A DNA stretch of 64,000 nucleotides, taken from assembly GCA_032622095.1 (NCBI GenBank), contig CP136065.1, forward strand, positions 55,795,949 to 55,859,948, given 5' to 3'. The translations under genes and the position numbers were made by a program. Each line of letters begins with the position of its first letter. The stretch's first letter is position 1. The notes beneath the pieces were generated by a model. It was not told the origin of the DNA, did not search any database, and saw nothing but the letters and a program-made list of their open reading frames with translations. The stretch is from Siphonodentalium dalli (lineage: Eukaryota; Mollusca; Scaphopoda; Gadilida; Siphonodentaliidae). Shown in pieces: positions 11,596-21,989 of this stretch.

Positions 11596-12295
11596 ATACC
11601 TTTCTATAGGATTAAGTATTATTGGGGTGGGGTCAATTTTTGTTCTGGGGACATGTGCTCAGTACTGGCTATTGAGCGGAAACTATCTCCAATTTAAAAT
11701 CCTACATAGAGTAAAAGTACGACATGGCCAACTATTGCGTCCATCATTCAAGTGTATAGAGAGTAATCTATTACAGTGAGAAGGACCTTCACTATTAAGA
11801 AGTGTCTATTTCACCCTAATACTCACAGGTAAATTCATCCGGATATGTTTTGCTTTCGGTGGCTAATGGCGATTGTTGATGGCGATTAGATGAGCCAAAG
11901 TTCATGTAAATAACATGTTATATAATATATCTAGAGAATTTACTTGCGTTTATGTTGCAACCTCTGATATTATGGTAGTGACATGGAGATGGATTATGAT
12001 ATCATCGCCCGAATAGGAACACGGTTAAGTGGATTGAAATAGGCATCGCCCGAATGATTGTGCACGTCTTTGGTATGTATATATGTATGTATGTACTCTA
12101 TGGACACTTTGGGCATTTCCGAATAACACCGGAAAATATAACGTGCAGTTTGTTCTCACATTAAGACAGGATGTTCTCAAATTAAGACCGGACAATTCTG
12201 TCATGTTTAATATAACATAAGTTGGCGATAACCAGAGAAAATATATGCATTAATCATGGCGACAGGTGCCATTTCGAAAAGTATAAACTACACCA
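11596..12295. other. Intergenic, nothing identified
   Basis: No coding frame and no repeat recognised, apart from a short tgtatgtatatatgtatgtatg run near 12071. Confidence 0.3.
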
Positions 12296-12772
12296 TTAAA
12301 GGTACTCAACCCGATAAAACTCCTCTCAATTACTATTTCAATGGCTTCGGGGGTCAAAAAAATTTGATTCGAGTCGAGGAAGTCACCCATCAAAGCTCAG
12401 ATTTGTTAGATATCGATTTTAGAAATCTATTATTTTTCATTATCGGGAATTCTTACTGGCCCAGTACGTAGTCAATTATTACCACTTGATTATAGAGTTA
12501 TCCATCCTTGTCTGTTTGAATAAAATTTTGGCGTAAAATCTCGAGCATGTTACCAAATTGACGGCAGTTATAAGTACTCATCTCGAGAACAAGAGAATTT
12601 TCAAAAATCAATATCTAATAACTCTGAGCTTTGTTTGATGGGTTCCTCGACTCGAATCAAATATTTTTTACCCCCAAAGCCAAAGAAATAGTAATATAGG
12701 ACCCTCTGATCGGATTGTTGTTGTTGGAATCTGTTGAGATGGGGACCCTCTTTACGGGTTGAGTACCTTTAA
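12296..12772. mobile_element. TTAA-type MITE, AGGTACTCAACCC family
   Basis: TTAA at 12296-12299 and 12769-12772 bracket AGGTACTCAACCC and its inverse. The arms extend inward for about 140-190 bp (ttgattcgagtcgaggaa and its complement are both visible), so the 477-bp element is largely a foldback. No coding capacity. It is a third distinct TTAA family in the window. Confidence 0.75.
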
Positions 12773-13604
12773 ATTCGTTCGTTATATCAGGTGAAAGCCT
12801 ATAAATAATAAGTTTAGAGAAAATCTGCTATATAAAATTTTATTAACGTTGGTTCTCCTCTCCAGCCTCCACCATTGACACGACAGTGTCACTATGACAA
12901 CTTTAAATCACATCATTACGCTCCATATAAAACGGAGATGACTATATAGTATACCTTTGGTGGAAATGGGCTACAGAAAGTTTCATCAATGTTGTGGCCC
13001 TCACCAAACCCCATCCCTGAACCTGACGATCCCTGTTTGGAAAATTTAAACTACACCATTAGACATCTTGTATATAACTACATTATTAAATTTATAGCAT
13101 ATCACAGACATATATATATAAGTTTGGTGGAAATCAGTGAACAAAATCATAAATTTTGGCACTCCTCCCCAACTCCCATACCTGACCTGGACGGCATCAC
13201 TTGTGTATCCTTAAACCACAATATTAGCTTACATGTGTCATGTAGATGACTATATATAAGTTTGAATGGACTCGGTTACAATATATTGTTATCGATGTTG
13301 TTGCCCCTCCCCTTTACCATTCCTGACTACATCAGCTAACGTCAATTTTCACCTGCACCATTATTTTCCATGTACAGCTACCCAATTAAATGTTGTATCA
13401 ATGTTGCTATCCTCTCATAGTTAATATGTATATGCCCGCTACGACACCGTCCTTAACCCTTTACCCAACAAACCGGCCAAAACCGGCCAAATAAAGCTTC
13501 AACAGCCTAAAATATCTTCGGTCTGTCTCAATAGAACCATACAAATATGGATATCATTGGAACCGGCTCCTTGACCACATTGTGATAGTTACAGTTAGCC
13601 CTGT

Positions 13605-13673
13605 GCCAATGCATTCTCTTATATATGCGAGTCGACCATAGGTCGCCTCGCATATATAAGAGAATGCATTGGC
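13605..13673 (+). repeat. 69-bp hairpin, copy 1
   Basis: A 33-bp stem, ATA loop and 33-bp stem. The arms differ only at position 28 (T against G after reverse complement). It reads GCCAATGCATTCTC...GAGAATGCATTGGC. Confidence 0.9.
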
Positions 13674-13742
13674 CTAAAAAAAATCTTTTTTTACCATTTT
13701 TTCTTACATTCTTTAACAATTTTATAATTTTTAATGTGTTAA

Positions 13743-13811
13743 GCCAATGCATTCTCTTATATATGCGAGGCGACCTATGGTCGACTCGCATATATAAGAG
13801 AATGCATTGGC
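13743..13811 (-). repeat. 69-bp hairpin, copy 2
   Basis: Exact reverse complement of the unit at 13605-13673, so the two hairpins face each other. The same single stem mismatch is retained. Confidence 0.9.
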
Positions 13812-14139
13812 ACAGGGCCCTTCTGTTGGGTAAAGGGTTAAGTGTACACCATTCGATACATTGTAGCATTGAGATGATGATTATATAAGTATGTTGAAAA
13901 ATTAATCAGTAACATTTTTTTTCTCACTTTTGTGCAATTTCCCTCCCCATCCCTGGCTGGAATAAAGCCACTTTGGTTTATATATATTCCTCGTATGAGA
14001 TTAAATTGAGACAAAACAAACGGACACATAAATGAATAACATATCGTGTGTTAGTTCAGTGTCTTAATGTATGCGCATTGGGAGCATATTTTGGGCAGTT
14101 GGTGGGCGAGACCGTGGTTGATAAATGAAACGTTGAATG

Positions 14140-14345
14140 CCGGAAGAAGAATAAACTATCAACAATCCAGATCTGTATTGTTCTATTCCGGACATGTTAA
14201 TGCAATATTGGACCGTAACTGATTATTATCTGCATTGTATTCTGTCTATGTATACCCCGGAAAGTTCTAATTTGTATATAGTGTATATATGTTTTCTCAT
14301 GTACCATGTATTATAATGGCTGAGAATAAAGCATTACTTACTTAC
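14140..14345 (+). repeat. Possible LINE 3' end with (TTAC)n tail
   Basis: Ends ...ggctgagaataaagcattacttacttac: an AATAAA followed by a short tetranucleotide run, as at the 3' ends of many CR1/L2/jockey-type LINEs. No reverse transcriptase is attached. The body is not recognisable. Confidence 0.35.
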
Positions 14346-14443
14346 ACAATCAATACAAAATATTGAAGTTAATGGGAGACATGAGTTAACCAATCCAGTA
14401 CGTTTTCGTTGATACGTACACAATCCGGACTCTCCCCTAACCC

Positions 14444-14958
14444 TAGATCATGCAATGAATCTCTATTCTAGCTAACGCCCGTAGATATCATATTCCACCA
14501 ATACCAAACCTGGTAACTTTTTGAAGTTTTGACAGGGAACCATATAAAGTCGAAAACATAACACAGGGGATATGTCTTTGTTATTATCTGTTTTTTTAAT
14601 AATGTACTTCACTGTAGGTGAAAGTCCCAACTCGAAATTTCACGATTTAAGTGACTTTATGAGCGATTTTTCTTTGCGTTTCTTGCAATTATGGAATTTC
14701 TCCTGAGTAATTATTCAATGTTTATTGCGATATCGGCTCACAAAGGTCAAAGAAAAGCATGCAATTTAGAGTTGGGACCTTCACCTACAGTGGCGTACAT
14801 TACTAGGGAACATATAATAATTAAGAAATATATTCTCCTTGTTATTTTTTTACTTTATAAGGTTCCCTGACAAAACTTCAAAAAGTTCCCAGGTTTTGTA
14901 CTGGTGGAATATGATCTCTAAGTGGGTGAGCCAGAGTAGAGATTCATCGCATGATCTA
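14444..14958. mobile_element. TA-flanked long-inverted-repeat MITE, copy 1
   Basis: TA at each end, then GATCATGCAATGAATCTCTA and its inverse. The inverted arms run on (catattccaccaatac; gacagggaacc) so that most of the 515 bp can fold back. It is non-coding. The TA target and GATC-containing tips fit a Tc1/mariner-like or similar element. Other copies: 15749-16036, 44533-45037, 52395-52478; partial copies at 5930-6424, 9310-9453 and 41879-42149. Confidence 0.7.
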
Positions 14959-15748
14959 CCCTATATCCCCATATCGGCCGACACTCATGATACCACTCTT
15001 CCGACTAAAAGTATAATATTTTCCTACTTTCAGCAACATTTTTGGACTGAAAATTCATCCACATGGCGTACTGTGCTGACACTCTTTACCAGTTGGAAAT
15101 CTTGAGGTACACATTGGAAAATGTCAACTCAATGGATGCAAATGATAATTCCACGAGTTGACATTAGGTCTGGTGCAAGGGGTTGTAGTTGGAAATGCCA
15201 ACGAAAATAATCTAGATAGCGATACCTATCCCTGGACTTGAACGTCATCAATGCAACTATGCTTACCTTATACCAAAGCCATCAAATTTTGTACTTACAT
15301 CTACATTGCGTATACAACTATGGTGCAAGACACATCACTCAATATGCAACGAGTCAACACTTAGCCCGGGCCATTGCGGATGTGCATGACCTAGAAATAG
15401 CGTATTTCGTCGCATGGTTGGCACGCGAAAACAAAGAATGACACATATTACCCGGGTCAATTGTCATGGTGCTGTTAGTGCAAACTGATGCTGTTCAGAA
15501 AAATTACCGTTATCATTTTCGCGGTGTTCAAATAATCTGAACATATCCAGTAAAAGCCATTATGTGTATCAAACATTCAAAAGCATATATATATTGCGAG
15601 ATATTGTAATACTGGTTATAGTATTTGTTGCAAATCGACTATAATCCATTCGCGTCGTTTTGCAAACACCAACGCAGCCAATATTATTTTTTTTTCATGG
15701 AGGATCAGCCTATCTATATAAGTCCGTTTAAACGTGCCATGCGTGTCA

Positions 15749-16036
15749 TAGATCAAGCCATGAATCTCTACTCTAGCTAACGCCCGTAGAGATCATATTC
15801 CACCAATACAAAACCTTGGTAAGCGAAGCAAAGTCACTTAAATCGTGAACTTTTGAATTGGGACCTTCACCTACAGTTAAGTACATTATTATGGAACAGA
15901 TAATAGCTATGAAATATATTCCCCGTTTTTATTTTAACTTTATAAGGTTCCCTGACAAACCTTCAAAAGGTTCCAAGTTTTTTATTGGTGGAATATGATC
16001 TCTACGGGCTAGAGTAGAGATTCGTGGCATGATCTA
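15749..16036. mobile_element. TA-flanked MITE, internally deleted copy 2
   Basis: Same tips as copy 1 (TAGATCAAGCCATGAATCTC ... GGCATGATCTA). The left arm breaks off after aaaccttggtaa and jumps to the right-arm interior, removing about 230 bp. A tiny gcgaagcaaag motif sits at the deletion junction. Confidence 0.7.
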
Positions 16037-17329
16037 TGTGTCACTGAATGTGGTACAATTGAAGTAACCCTAAGGCTGTCCCGTCCACCCCAACCCACCG
16101 AACATGCTCATTCAGCAAACCTCGACTGTCGTCTGGATTTATATTAATTGTGACGAGTCGATTAGAAATTATCTCCAGATCGATAAAACCATCCACCTAT
16201 TCGCTACATTTATTATTGTAACAATATTATAACAGCCCCGAGCTCTAGGTCTTCATTCATAAAATGATCAGACAGGTGTTTTCGTTGTTTTCATAATGAC
16301 AGGTATGCGTATATGATGCATTAACACAATGCTATTAATGAGTACAGGGATCACCTGGAATTCTTATGTGAATGGTACGGCATGACTCCACCTATGTGAC
16401 TCATTATAGATAATATAATTTGTGTCGTGTTAGCTAAAATGTCACTCGTGTATGGTACCAGCTGACAACTCGTTATGGGTATAGCAGGGGCATGTTTAAT
16501 TGTCCGGAAGAAATATGTTCATATAATGGTTTAAAACGAACAAAAATAAACTTTCTGGTTATATGTTGGTGTATATTGTCTTGAGAGATGAGCTATGAGT
16601 GCGCTGAAGTTCACCAGAAGTCGCATGCAATTTTTCACATTTGCGGACGAAATCCTAAAATCTCCATTTCCATTCTGTGAGAAACCCGGAAGAAAACAAG
16701 AAGATATTTTCCAGTAGAAATAGTATATTTCTGTTCCCATTTGCCCCATTATATGGCTCTTTTTCTCCTCTGGATTTACACGATCGGGGTTTGTTTGGGT
16801 TACGATTTCGCAATGTGGAAGACGCAGTCTAATAAAAACCAGATCATGTTTCATTTCAATCAACTTGTTTCATTTCAGTCAACGTACGTAAGTTGATTGA
16901 AATGAAACACGGTCTTGTTTTTAGAAGACGCTGTCAGTGAAATCGGGGAAACAACCCACTGTATGCTTGGAAATGTAATTAGAGTTATCCATCCTTGTAA
17001 GCATGAACCTCACCTGAAGCTGAGTATACATAGCGTCAATGTATTTCACGGCTCACTGGGGGGAGTATAAAACTGTTCCCTGAATTGAAAATATAATTGG
17101 CTTGAAATACAAAATGTCACCCTTTTTCAACTTTTAACTTTTGCGGGGTAAAGTTGCACCAGATAGCAATGTAAAGTGGCACTGGATGTAGTGCTGTGTG
17201 AGATATAGTTGAAAGAACAACACTCCGTGATCGGATGTTGCGCGTTAGAAGAGGCCTGCCACAGGAGTAGATCGCCCATGGTTAAGTGGTTAAGATGATT
17301 TGCTATGATTTTGTTAGATCCATTGCTAA
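16037..17329. other. Intergenic; one 20-bp-stem hairpin at 16835-16922
   Basis: The only structure seen is an inverted repeat of TGTTTCATTTCAATCAACTT around a loop of about 23 bases containing a shorter copy of the same motif. No coding frame can be supported. Confidence 0.4.
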
Positions 17330-17723
17330 GTCGGGATTTTTTTCTCCTGTGCCAATGCATTCTCTTATATGTGCGAGTCGACCATAGGTCGCCTCGCATA
17401 ATTTATATAAGGGAATGCATTGGCCTAACAATTTTTTATCATTTTTTAAAAATAAATGTTTCTTACAATTTTTAGGACATAAAATAAAAAACATCCATTA
17501 CCCTGCATGGAGCCCCACACGTATATAGAAGCATATAGAAGAGTGTCGTCTGCTCATGTTTGTCTGGGGCTCTGTAAGGGTGAAATTATAAAATTGTTAA
17601 AGAATACAAGAAAACATTATTAAAATTGTAAAAAATTGTTAGGCCAATGCATTCTCTTATATATGCGAGGCGACCTATGGTCGACTCGCATATATAAGAA
17701 AATGCATTGGCACAGGGTAAAAA
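17330..17723. mobile_element. Twin-hairpin element with different ends
   Basis: Two 69-bp-type hairpins (17351-17424, with a 5-bp insertion; and 17643-17711) face each other. They are bounded by inverted AAGTCGG(G)ATTTTTTT...CTGTGCC and its complement instead of the CCCTTTACCC ends of copy A. The spacer holds an extra imperfect inverted repeat (attaccctgcatggagcccc / ggggctctgtaagggtgaaat). No TTAA is evident. This suggests a second family sharing the hairpin module. Confidence 0.65.
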
Positions 17724-17820
17724 AATCCGACTTTGTATAAGGAAACTGATGCTGTTTAGAATATACCGATATGTTGTTCTAAAATTGTCAATGACAAAAA
17801 ATTGAAAAAAAATGATATGA

Positions 17821-17880
17821 GTCGACTCCCATATATAAGAGAATGCATTGGCACAGGGTAAACAAATCCCGACTTACGAC
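17821..17880 (+). repeat. Half hairpin plus end
   Basis: Holds only the right arm of the 69-bp hairpin (GTCGACTCCCATATATAAGA onward to ATTGGC), followed by cacagggtaaacaaatcccgactt, the same end as 17712-17736. A truncated copy of the preceding element. Confidence 0.7.
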
Positions 17881-18002
17881 TGGATTTGATATGGCGGGTC
17901 ACATTTTACACAACATATAAAGAATTTCCATATTATATACCATTTGGAAGAGGAACCAAACAAATATATATTCCGACATAAAGCGGAACAGCTGTGGCCT
18001 AG

Positions 18003-18670
18003 GATTGTCCACCAAGTGACAGAGACTCCCCCCCCCCCTTATTTACCCCTAAATGCATCATAATTCACAATTACAGATAGAGTTATTCCCCTTCCATTGT
18101 GAATTATAAACTGGCAGTACAGACAAGATCGAAATTAATCACAGAACACACATTGGTATCTTGACAAAAACAACATGTTCACAGTTTATTCGATCGGATA
18201 AGTTGATAATACAATGTTTTGGAGCTTCCTCTTTCAAATGGTATACATTATGGAATATTTTGTATATAATGTGATTCAAAACTTAAGTGGGCCGTTAACC
18301 AGGGGTGTAGATCGTTCGTCCACTTGAGTTTCGACGTCAATAACTGACGACCTATATTCTATGAGAGGAACAACGCTCTCGTGCATTACGAAGATCACCC
18401 ATGTCGTTCACAATCGCCTGTGGACTTCCCAGGGGCATGCGATGTCGTCACTATCCGACTCGTTGATATATTCGCCTTCGATCTGTGGTCTCTTTTCAGT
18501 ATCAACAAGAAGTTGCCAGTCGGTGCAGTCATGATGACGAACCTCTATATCAACTTTCATTCAGATCATATAACCTATGACTGAGACATATGCGCGGACA
18601 ACAAAACACTAATATTTCCAAATAAACGAAGAAGGATAACTCTAGAATGTAGAATGTGAACAACGCTCTG
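18003..18670 (+). repeat. Dispersed repeat, copy 1 (other copy 26975-27495)
   Basis: Shares long near-identical stretches with 26975-27495 (aggattgtccaccaagtga, ttattcacagt-type text, ccaggggtgtagatcgttcg, and actttcattcagatca). Copy 1 carries about 170 bp extra at roughly 18367-18538. Confidence 0.75.
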
Positions 18671-18689
18671 CATCGACGACCTCCTGAAA

Positions 18690-19205
18690 AAACTATCTGA
18701 AGCACCAGAATGACTTCACGTCGATTCTGTATCATGTGCCTGTCCCACAAACGCCGACGATGTATTCTCCTTTTCTGAGGGAGGCTTAAAGAAGCCCCTT
18801 ACCATATGCCACAACTACAGCATCACCTGAAAATTTTGAGTACTCGGTTGCAAAAAGCTAAGTCTTGTTTTTATCCCAAAAGAGCTCACAAGACTAAATC
18901 GATCAACACAAAGTGGAACCTTGGTGAGAACAACTTGGCAGAAGTGGAGAGTGTAGTGTATCTCGTAACACCACAAGCCGCAAATCAGATCGGAAAATGA
19001 ACATTGATAGGTCATGTGAGATAATGCGGAAAGCGGTTTTCTGTGCATGCAGGTCTGTTACAACGAAAACCCTCTCGCCAATCTCACAACTGACTATATT
19101 TAAACACGTGGTTCTCCCGAAAGATGTGAGATGTGGTACCGGCTACTAGAAGCCAACATGTTACAACTTGAGCGATCTCATCGCATGTACATCAAAACAA
19201 TTCAA
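18690..19205 (+). pseudogene. Decayed non-LTR reverse transcriptase fragment
   Basis: Broken by frameshifts and stops, but readable in pieces. First comes a catalytic-site remnant CACPTNADDVFSF (18735-18775). Then NLGENNLAEVESVVYLVT (within 18906-18968) matches the thumb motif LG...V.S..YLG. Next is an ACRSV...SPISQLTIFKHVVLP segment, and finally LQLERSHRMYIKTIQG near 19163-19205. This order is that of molluscan LINE reverse transcriptases seen in many predicted proteins. Active-site surroundings and intervening blocks are degraded. It is a different family from the LINE at 19450-21785. Confidence 0.7.
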
Positions 19206-19449
19206 GGGTTGACTTGACTTGAAACGTATTTTATTTGCATATAATACAAAAGGGATCGGGGCACAAGTTTTTTCAACTTATGAAGCCCCTCTCCCAATAC
19301 AATCGATTTAGATACAAAATGTTTACAAGATGACAGCTGAACATATTTACATGCAAGATTTTGTGATTTTATGGTGATTGGTGTTACCGACAAGAACGAG
19401 CACAGAGATTGCATTGTCCCTGATCGGAGTCAATCTACTCAGACTTGAA

Positions 19450-21785
19450 ATTAGTGTAAACAATATTTATTTGAACAAAAGAACAGAACATCACATTGAC
19501 AATTATACATATTGAGAAAAAACATAGTTCAAATGAGGATTAGATAACAAGCCATGAGCCTATGGCTTTTATAAAAATCTTTTCCTCCAAAAATGTTACC
19601 CCGAGTGTCAATACAGACAGCTACAGGGTAAAAAGGACGGGAATTTGAATATTGTTCTGTGTTTTCAAATAAATGTTGGGAAGTTAGTTAAGCGAGTGCA
19701 GGGATCAGAAAGATGGAGGAGTGATAGAAGGGAGGAGATTATGAAATAGACAAGAAAGATAGTAAAGTAGGTGGAAAAGAAGTGTGATAAATGCTGTATA
19801 CAATAATCCCTCAGTCATAATCTAAATTTTACATTTTGGCGTTAAATCATGGTGTGTTGTCCAATATAGAAACGGAATTAGACCCCAAATACGTCTCGGC
19901 ACCCAGGAGAGATGATGCATGAAAATAAGTATATATTAGGATAATTGTTATACTTTTAGTGCGTATCAATATAATCTAGATACAATTAGTACATGTAAGT
20001 ACAATCAGTAGTAAGTCCATTAATATGCCAAGGTCAGCACGGTTGAGCATGCACTCCGTGGGCAGACAGGCGGATATGCCCGAACACAATGTGCAGAAAC
20101 GCGACTTACATATTTATACATACAAGTTATGCACATCATGTTCACATACACGACCCCCTGCGCACGGAGCTCACACATTATCGAAACGTCGACTTTGGAT
20201 AATAAACAGTACAGCTTCAAATATTATAGAATTTGTTTCATCGGACATCTCATTAGACCCATATAATAGGACATCAATGTTCACATCTGCTGGCGAAAAT
20301 GGCAGAGCGGCTATCATATCAGCTCTAATTTGACTATATTGGGGACATTGCAAAAGAAAGTGGTACGCGGATTCAACTACAAATTCTCCACAAGAGCAAA
20401 ATGGGGAATCTCTTACGTAATTTACAACAAGATCTTTGTTCAGATGGCTGCACCCCAGTCTCATTCTTGTGTGATATACTTGGCCTCTACGAGAGTGACT
20501 ATGATAATAAAACTTAGCTAAATTAGTATGACCGACCTTCAGAAGACGCTTGAATTCTTCCACGGTTGATGATGCTTTTATTGAGACAGGTATATTATTC
20601 CATGCGCGTATTGCTGACGGTAAGAACGTATCCATATATTTATTTCTGTTACTATATGGAGGGTGGATACTTACGCGTCTGTGATTATATCCAGAAGATG
20701 TCGAATCGGGTGGGATCATGGTTGAAAGATAAGATGGGGCCTGATTTCTATGCATCTTGTAAAATAATATCATTTGTTGAGTATGTCTCCTGGATGAAAG
20801 GGTTTCCCAACCAGTTTCAAATAATAAGTTTTTATCACTGACACTTCTGGTAGCCCCAGTAACAATCCTCGCCATCTCATATTGAATATCTTCAATTTTG
20901 TCACTCTTATAAATTGGTATATTATTCCAAACAGGTGACGCATATTCGAGTATCGGCCTTACATATGAGAAATAGGATTTTTCAAGTGTTGTCCTGCTCA
21001 GTCGGAATTTATGTCTCCGAATATGATTTACTCTTTTCCAGGCCTTTTCGGTCATCGTTTGTATATGAGTTTCCCAGGATCCGTTGTTATCGAAAGAGAC
21101 ACCTAGATGTTTATGAGAACTTACCTCTGTAACTTGCGATGCCGCCATAATTAATGGTGGGTGAACAATAGCAGAATTCATCCTTGATACTATTAACGCT
21201 TCCGTTTTTAAAGGATTAAATGTTACTAACCACATTTTTGACCAGTTCACAATAGTTTGAATGTCATTGTTCATGATTTCTGCAGCTAACGTTGGATTTT
21301 CAACACATAAATATATTGAAGTATCGTCTGCAAAAAGTCGTATATTACATATAATATTTTCAGTTATATCATTAATGTATACAAGAAATAGGAGTGGACC
21401 TAAGATAGATCCCTGTGGTACGCCTGCTGAAACATCATGCCAATCGGAGCTAGCATTGTCAATTAGGACTCTCTGTTGTCTGGATTGTAAATATGATTTA
21501 ATCAAGTTATATGCCTTGCCATTGATACCCATTTTCGAGAGTTTATGTAGAAGCCCCTTATGCCACACTTTATCAAAAGCCTTACTGATGTCACAAAAGA
21601 TACAACGCACATCCTTACCTTCATCGAGTGATCTGCTAATATAATCATATACATCAACAAGTTGGTATACGGCAGAATCACCTTTAGTGAACCCAGATTG
21701 GTAAATAGAAAGCAAATTGCGTTTGTCAAGATACGACGAGAGGTATTTATATATGCACTTTTCGTATGTTTTTGAAAAGAAAAAA
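19450..21785 (-). mobile_element. 5'-truncated LINE (CR1/L2/jockey-like)
   Basis: On the minus strand this holds a reverse transcriptase frame followed by about 700 bp of 3' UTR, with AATAAA near 19470 (complement of tttattt). Family-like sequence begins only at about 21778, where the upstream protein text stops making sense. That places the 5' truncation there, so endonuclease and ORF1 are missing, as is usual for dead-on-arrival LINE insertions. Confidence 0.75.
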
Positions 21786-21856
21786 ATATTATTCATGGGC
21801 ATTTTAATAAACTTACCATGCAACCACCGTGACGCTCTCCGCATTTTCTTATTCAA
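20171..21856 (-). CDS. Reverse transcriptase (LINE ORF2, C-terminal part)
   Basis: 561 codons without a stop. The first 26 residues are not family-like and read through the truncation junction. Then come SKTYEKCIYKYL (28-39), SGFTKGDSAVYQL (54-66), the first catalytic Asp in FCDISKAFDKVW (87-98), GVPQGSILGPLLF (145-157), the active site LFADDTSIY (174-182), and thumb text FNPLKTEALIVSR. The last roughly 80 residues carry a Cys/His knuckle (CSCGEF...H...C) typical of the C-terminus in CR1/jockey-like LINEs. It would copy LINE RNA into DNA at nicked targets. The intact frame suggests a fairly recent insertion, though the element cannot be autonomous. Confidence 0.85.
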   Translation of the reverse strand: MNKKMRRASRWLHGKFIKMPMNNIFFFSKTYEKCIYKYLSSYLDKRNLLSIYQSGFTKGDSAVYQLVDVYDYISRSLDEGKDVRCIFCDISKAFDKVWHKGLLHKLSKMGINGKAYNLIKSYLQSRQQRVLIDNASSDWHDVSAGVPQGSILGPLLFLVYINDITENIICNIRLFADDTSIYLCVENPTLAAEIMNNDIQTIVNWSKMWLVTFNPLKTEALIVSRMNSAIVHPPLIMAASQVTEVSSHKHLGVSFDNNGSWETHIQTMTEKAWKRVNHIRRHKFRLSRTTLEKSYFSYVRPILEYASPVWNNIPIYKSDKIEDIQYEMARIVTGATRSVSDKNLLFETGWETLSSRRHTQQMILFYKMHRNQAPSYLSTMIPPDSTSSGYNHRRVSIHPPYSNRNKYMDTFLPSAIRAWNNIPVSIKASSTVEEFKRLLKVGHTNLAKFYYHSHSRRGQVYHTRMRLGCSHLNKDLVVNYVRDSPFCSCGEFVVESAYHFLLQCPQYSQIRADMIAALPFSPADVNIDVLLYGSNEMSDETNSIIFEAVLFIIQSRRFDNV

Positions 21857-21868
21857 TCTCCACGGTCA

Positions 21869-21973
21869 TATGTATAGGATATTCCCCGAGCTGTCGGGCA
21901 TTCGGAAAAATAATTCACCGAGGCGAAGCCGATGTGGTAATTTGGACGAATGCCCGACAGCGATGGGAATATC
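21869..21973. repeat. Polar palindrome P2
   Basis: The arms GATATTCCC...GCTGTCGGGCATTCG and their inverse meet at a GGCGAAGCC centre. Mismatches fall mainly at CGA motifs that read the same way in both arms (CCCCGAGC against GCGATGGG; CACCGAGGC against GCCGATGTG). The centre contains GCGAAGC, a heptamer known to form an unusually stable DNA mini-hairpin. It lies 84 bp beyond the LINE truncation point. Confidence 0.75.
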
Positions 21974-21989
21974 TGTCTTAAACCTCAGA

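Larger units (their letters stand above)
13453..13841 (+). mobile_element. Twin-hairpin TTAA element, copy A
   Basis: TTAA at 13453-13456 and 13838-13841 flank the inverted ends CCCTTTACCCAACA and TGTTGGGTAAAGGG. The TTAA plus CCC start is typical of piggyBac-superfamily non-autonomous elements. Inside are a roughly 130-bp unique left part (with GGCCAAAACCGGCC), then two 69-bp hairpins in opposite orientation separated by an AT-rich spacer, then a short right part. It is 389 bp and non-coding. Copies B (40462-40832, inverted) and C (55223-55623) share all parts. Confidence 0.85.
12950..13980 (+). repeat. Degenerate tandem repeat, unit about 150-180 bp
   Basis: Recurring sentences: taagtttggtggaaat / taagtttgaatggact, cctccccaactcccatacctga / cccatccctgaacctga, and aaactacaccatta / aaaccacaatatta. 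The array is interrupted at 13453-13841 by a TTAA element, then resumes with caccattcgatacattg and ccctccccatccctgg. Period and limits are approximate. Confidence 0.4.

Noticed and set aside
13605-13673. MicroRNA precursor
   Set aside because: A 33-bp near-perfect stem with a 3-base loop does not look like an animal pre-miRNA, and the unit is a transposon part. Small-RNA data would be needed.
13528-13888. Open frames sharing RIYKRMHW peptides, also near 17127, 41434 and 55504
   Set aside because: The shared peptides are the 69-bp hairpin read in different frames; no independent coding signal.
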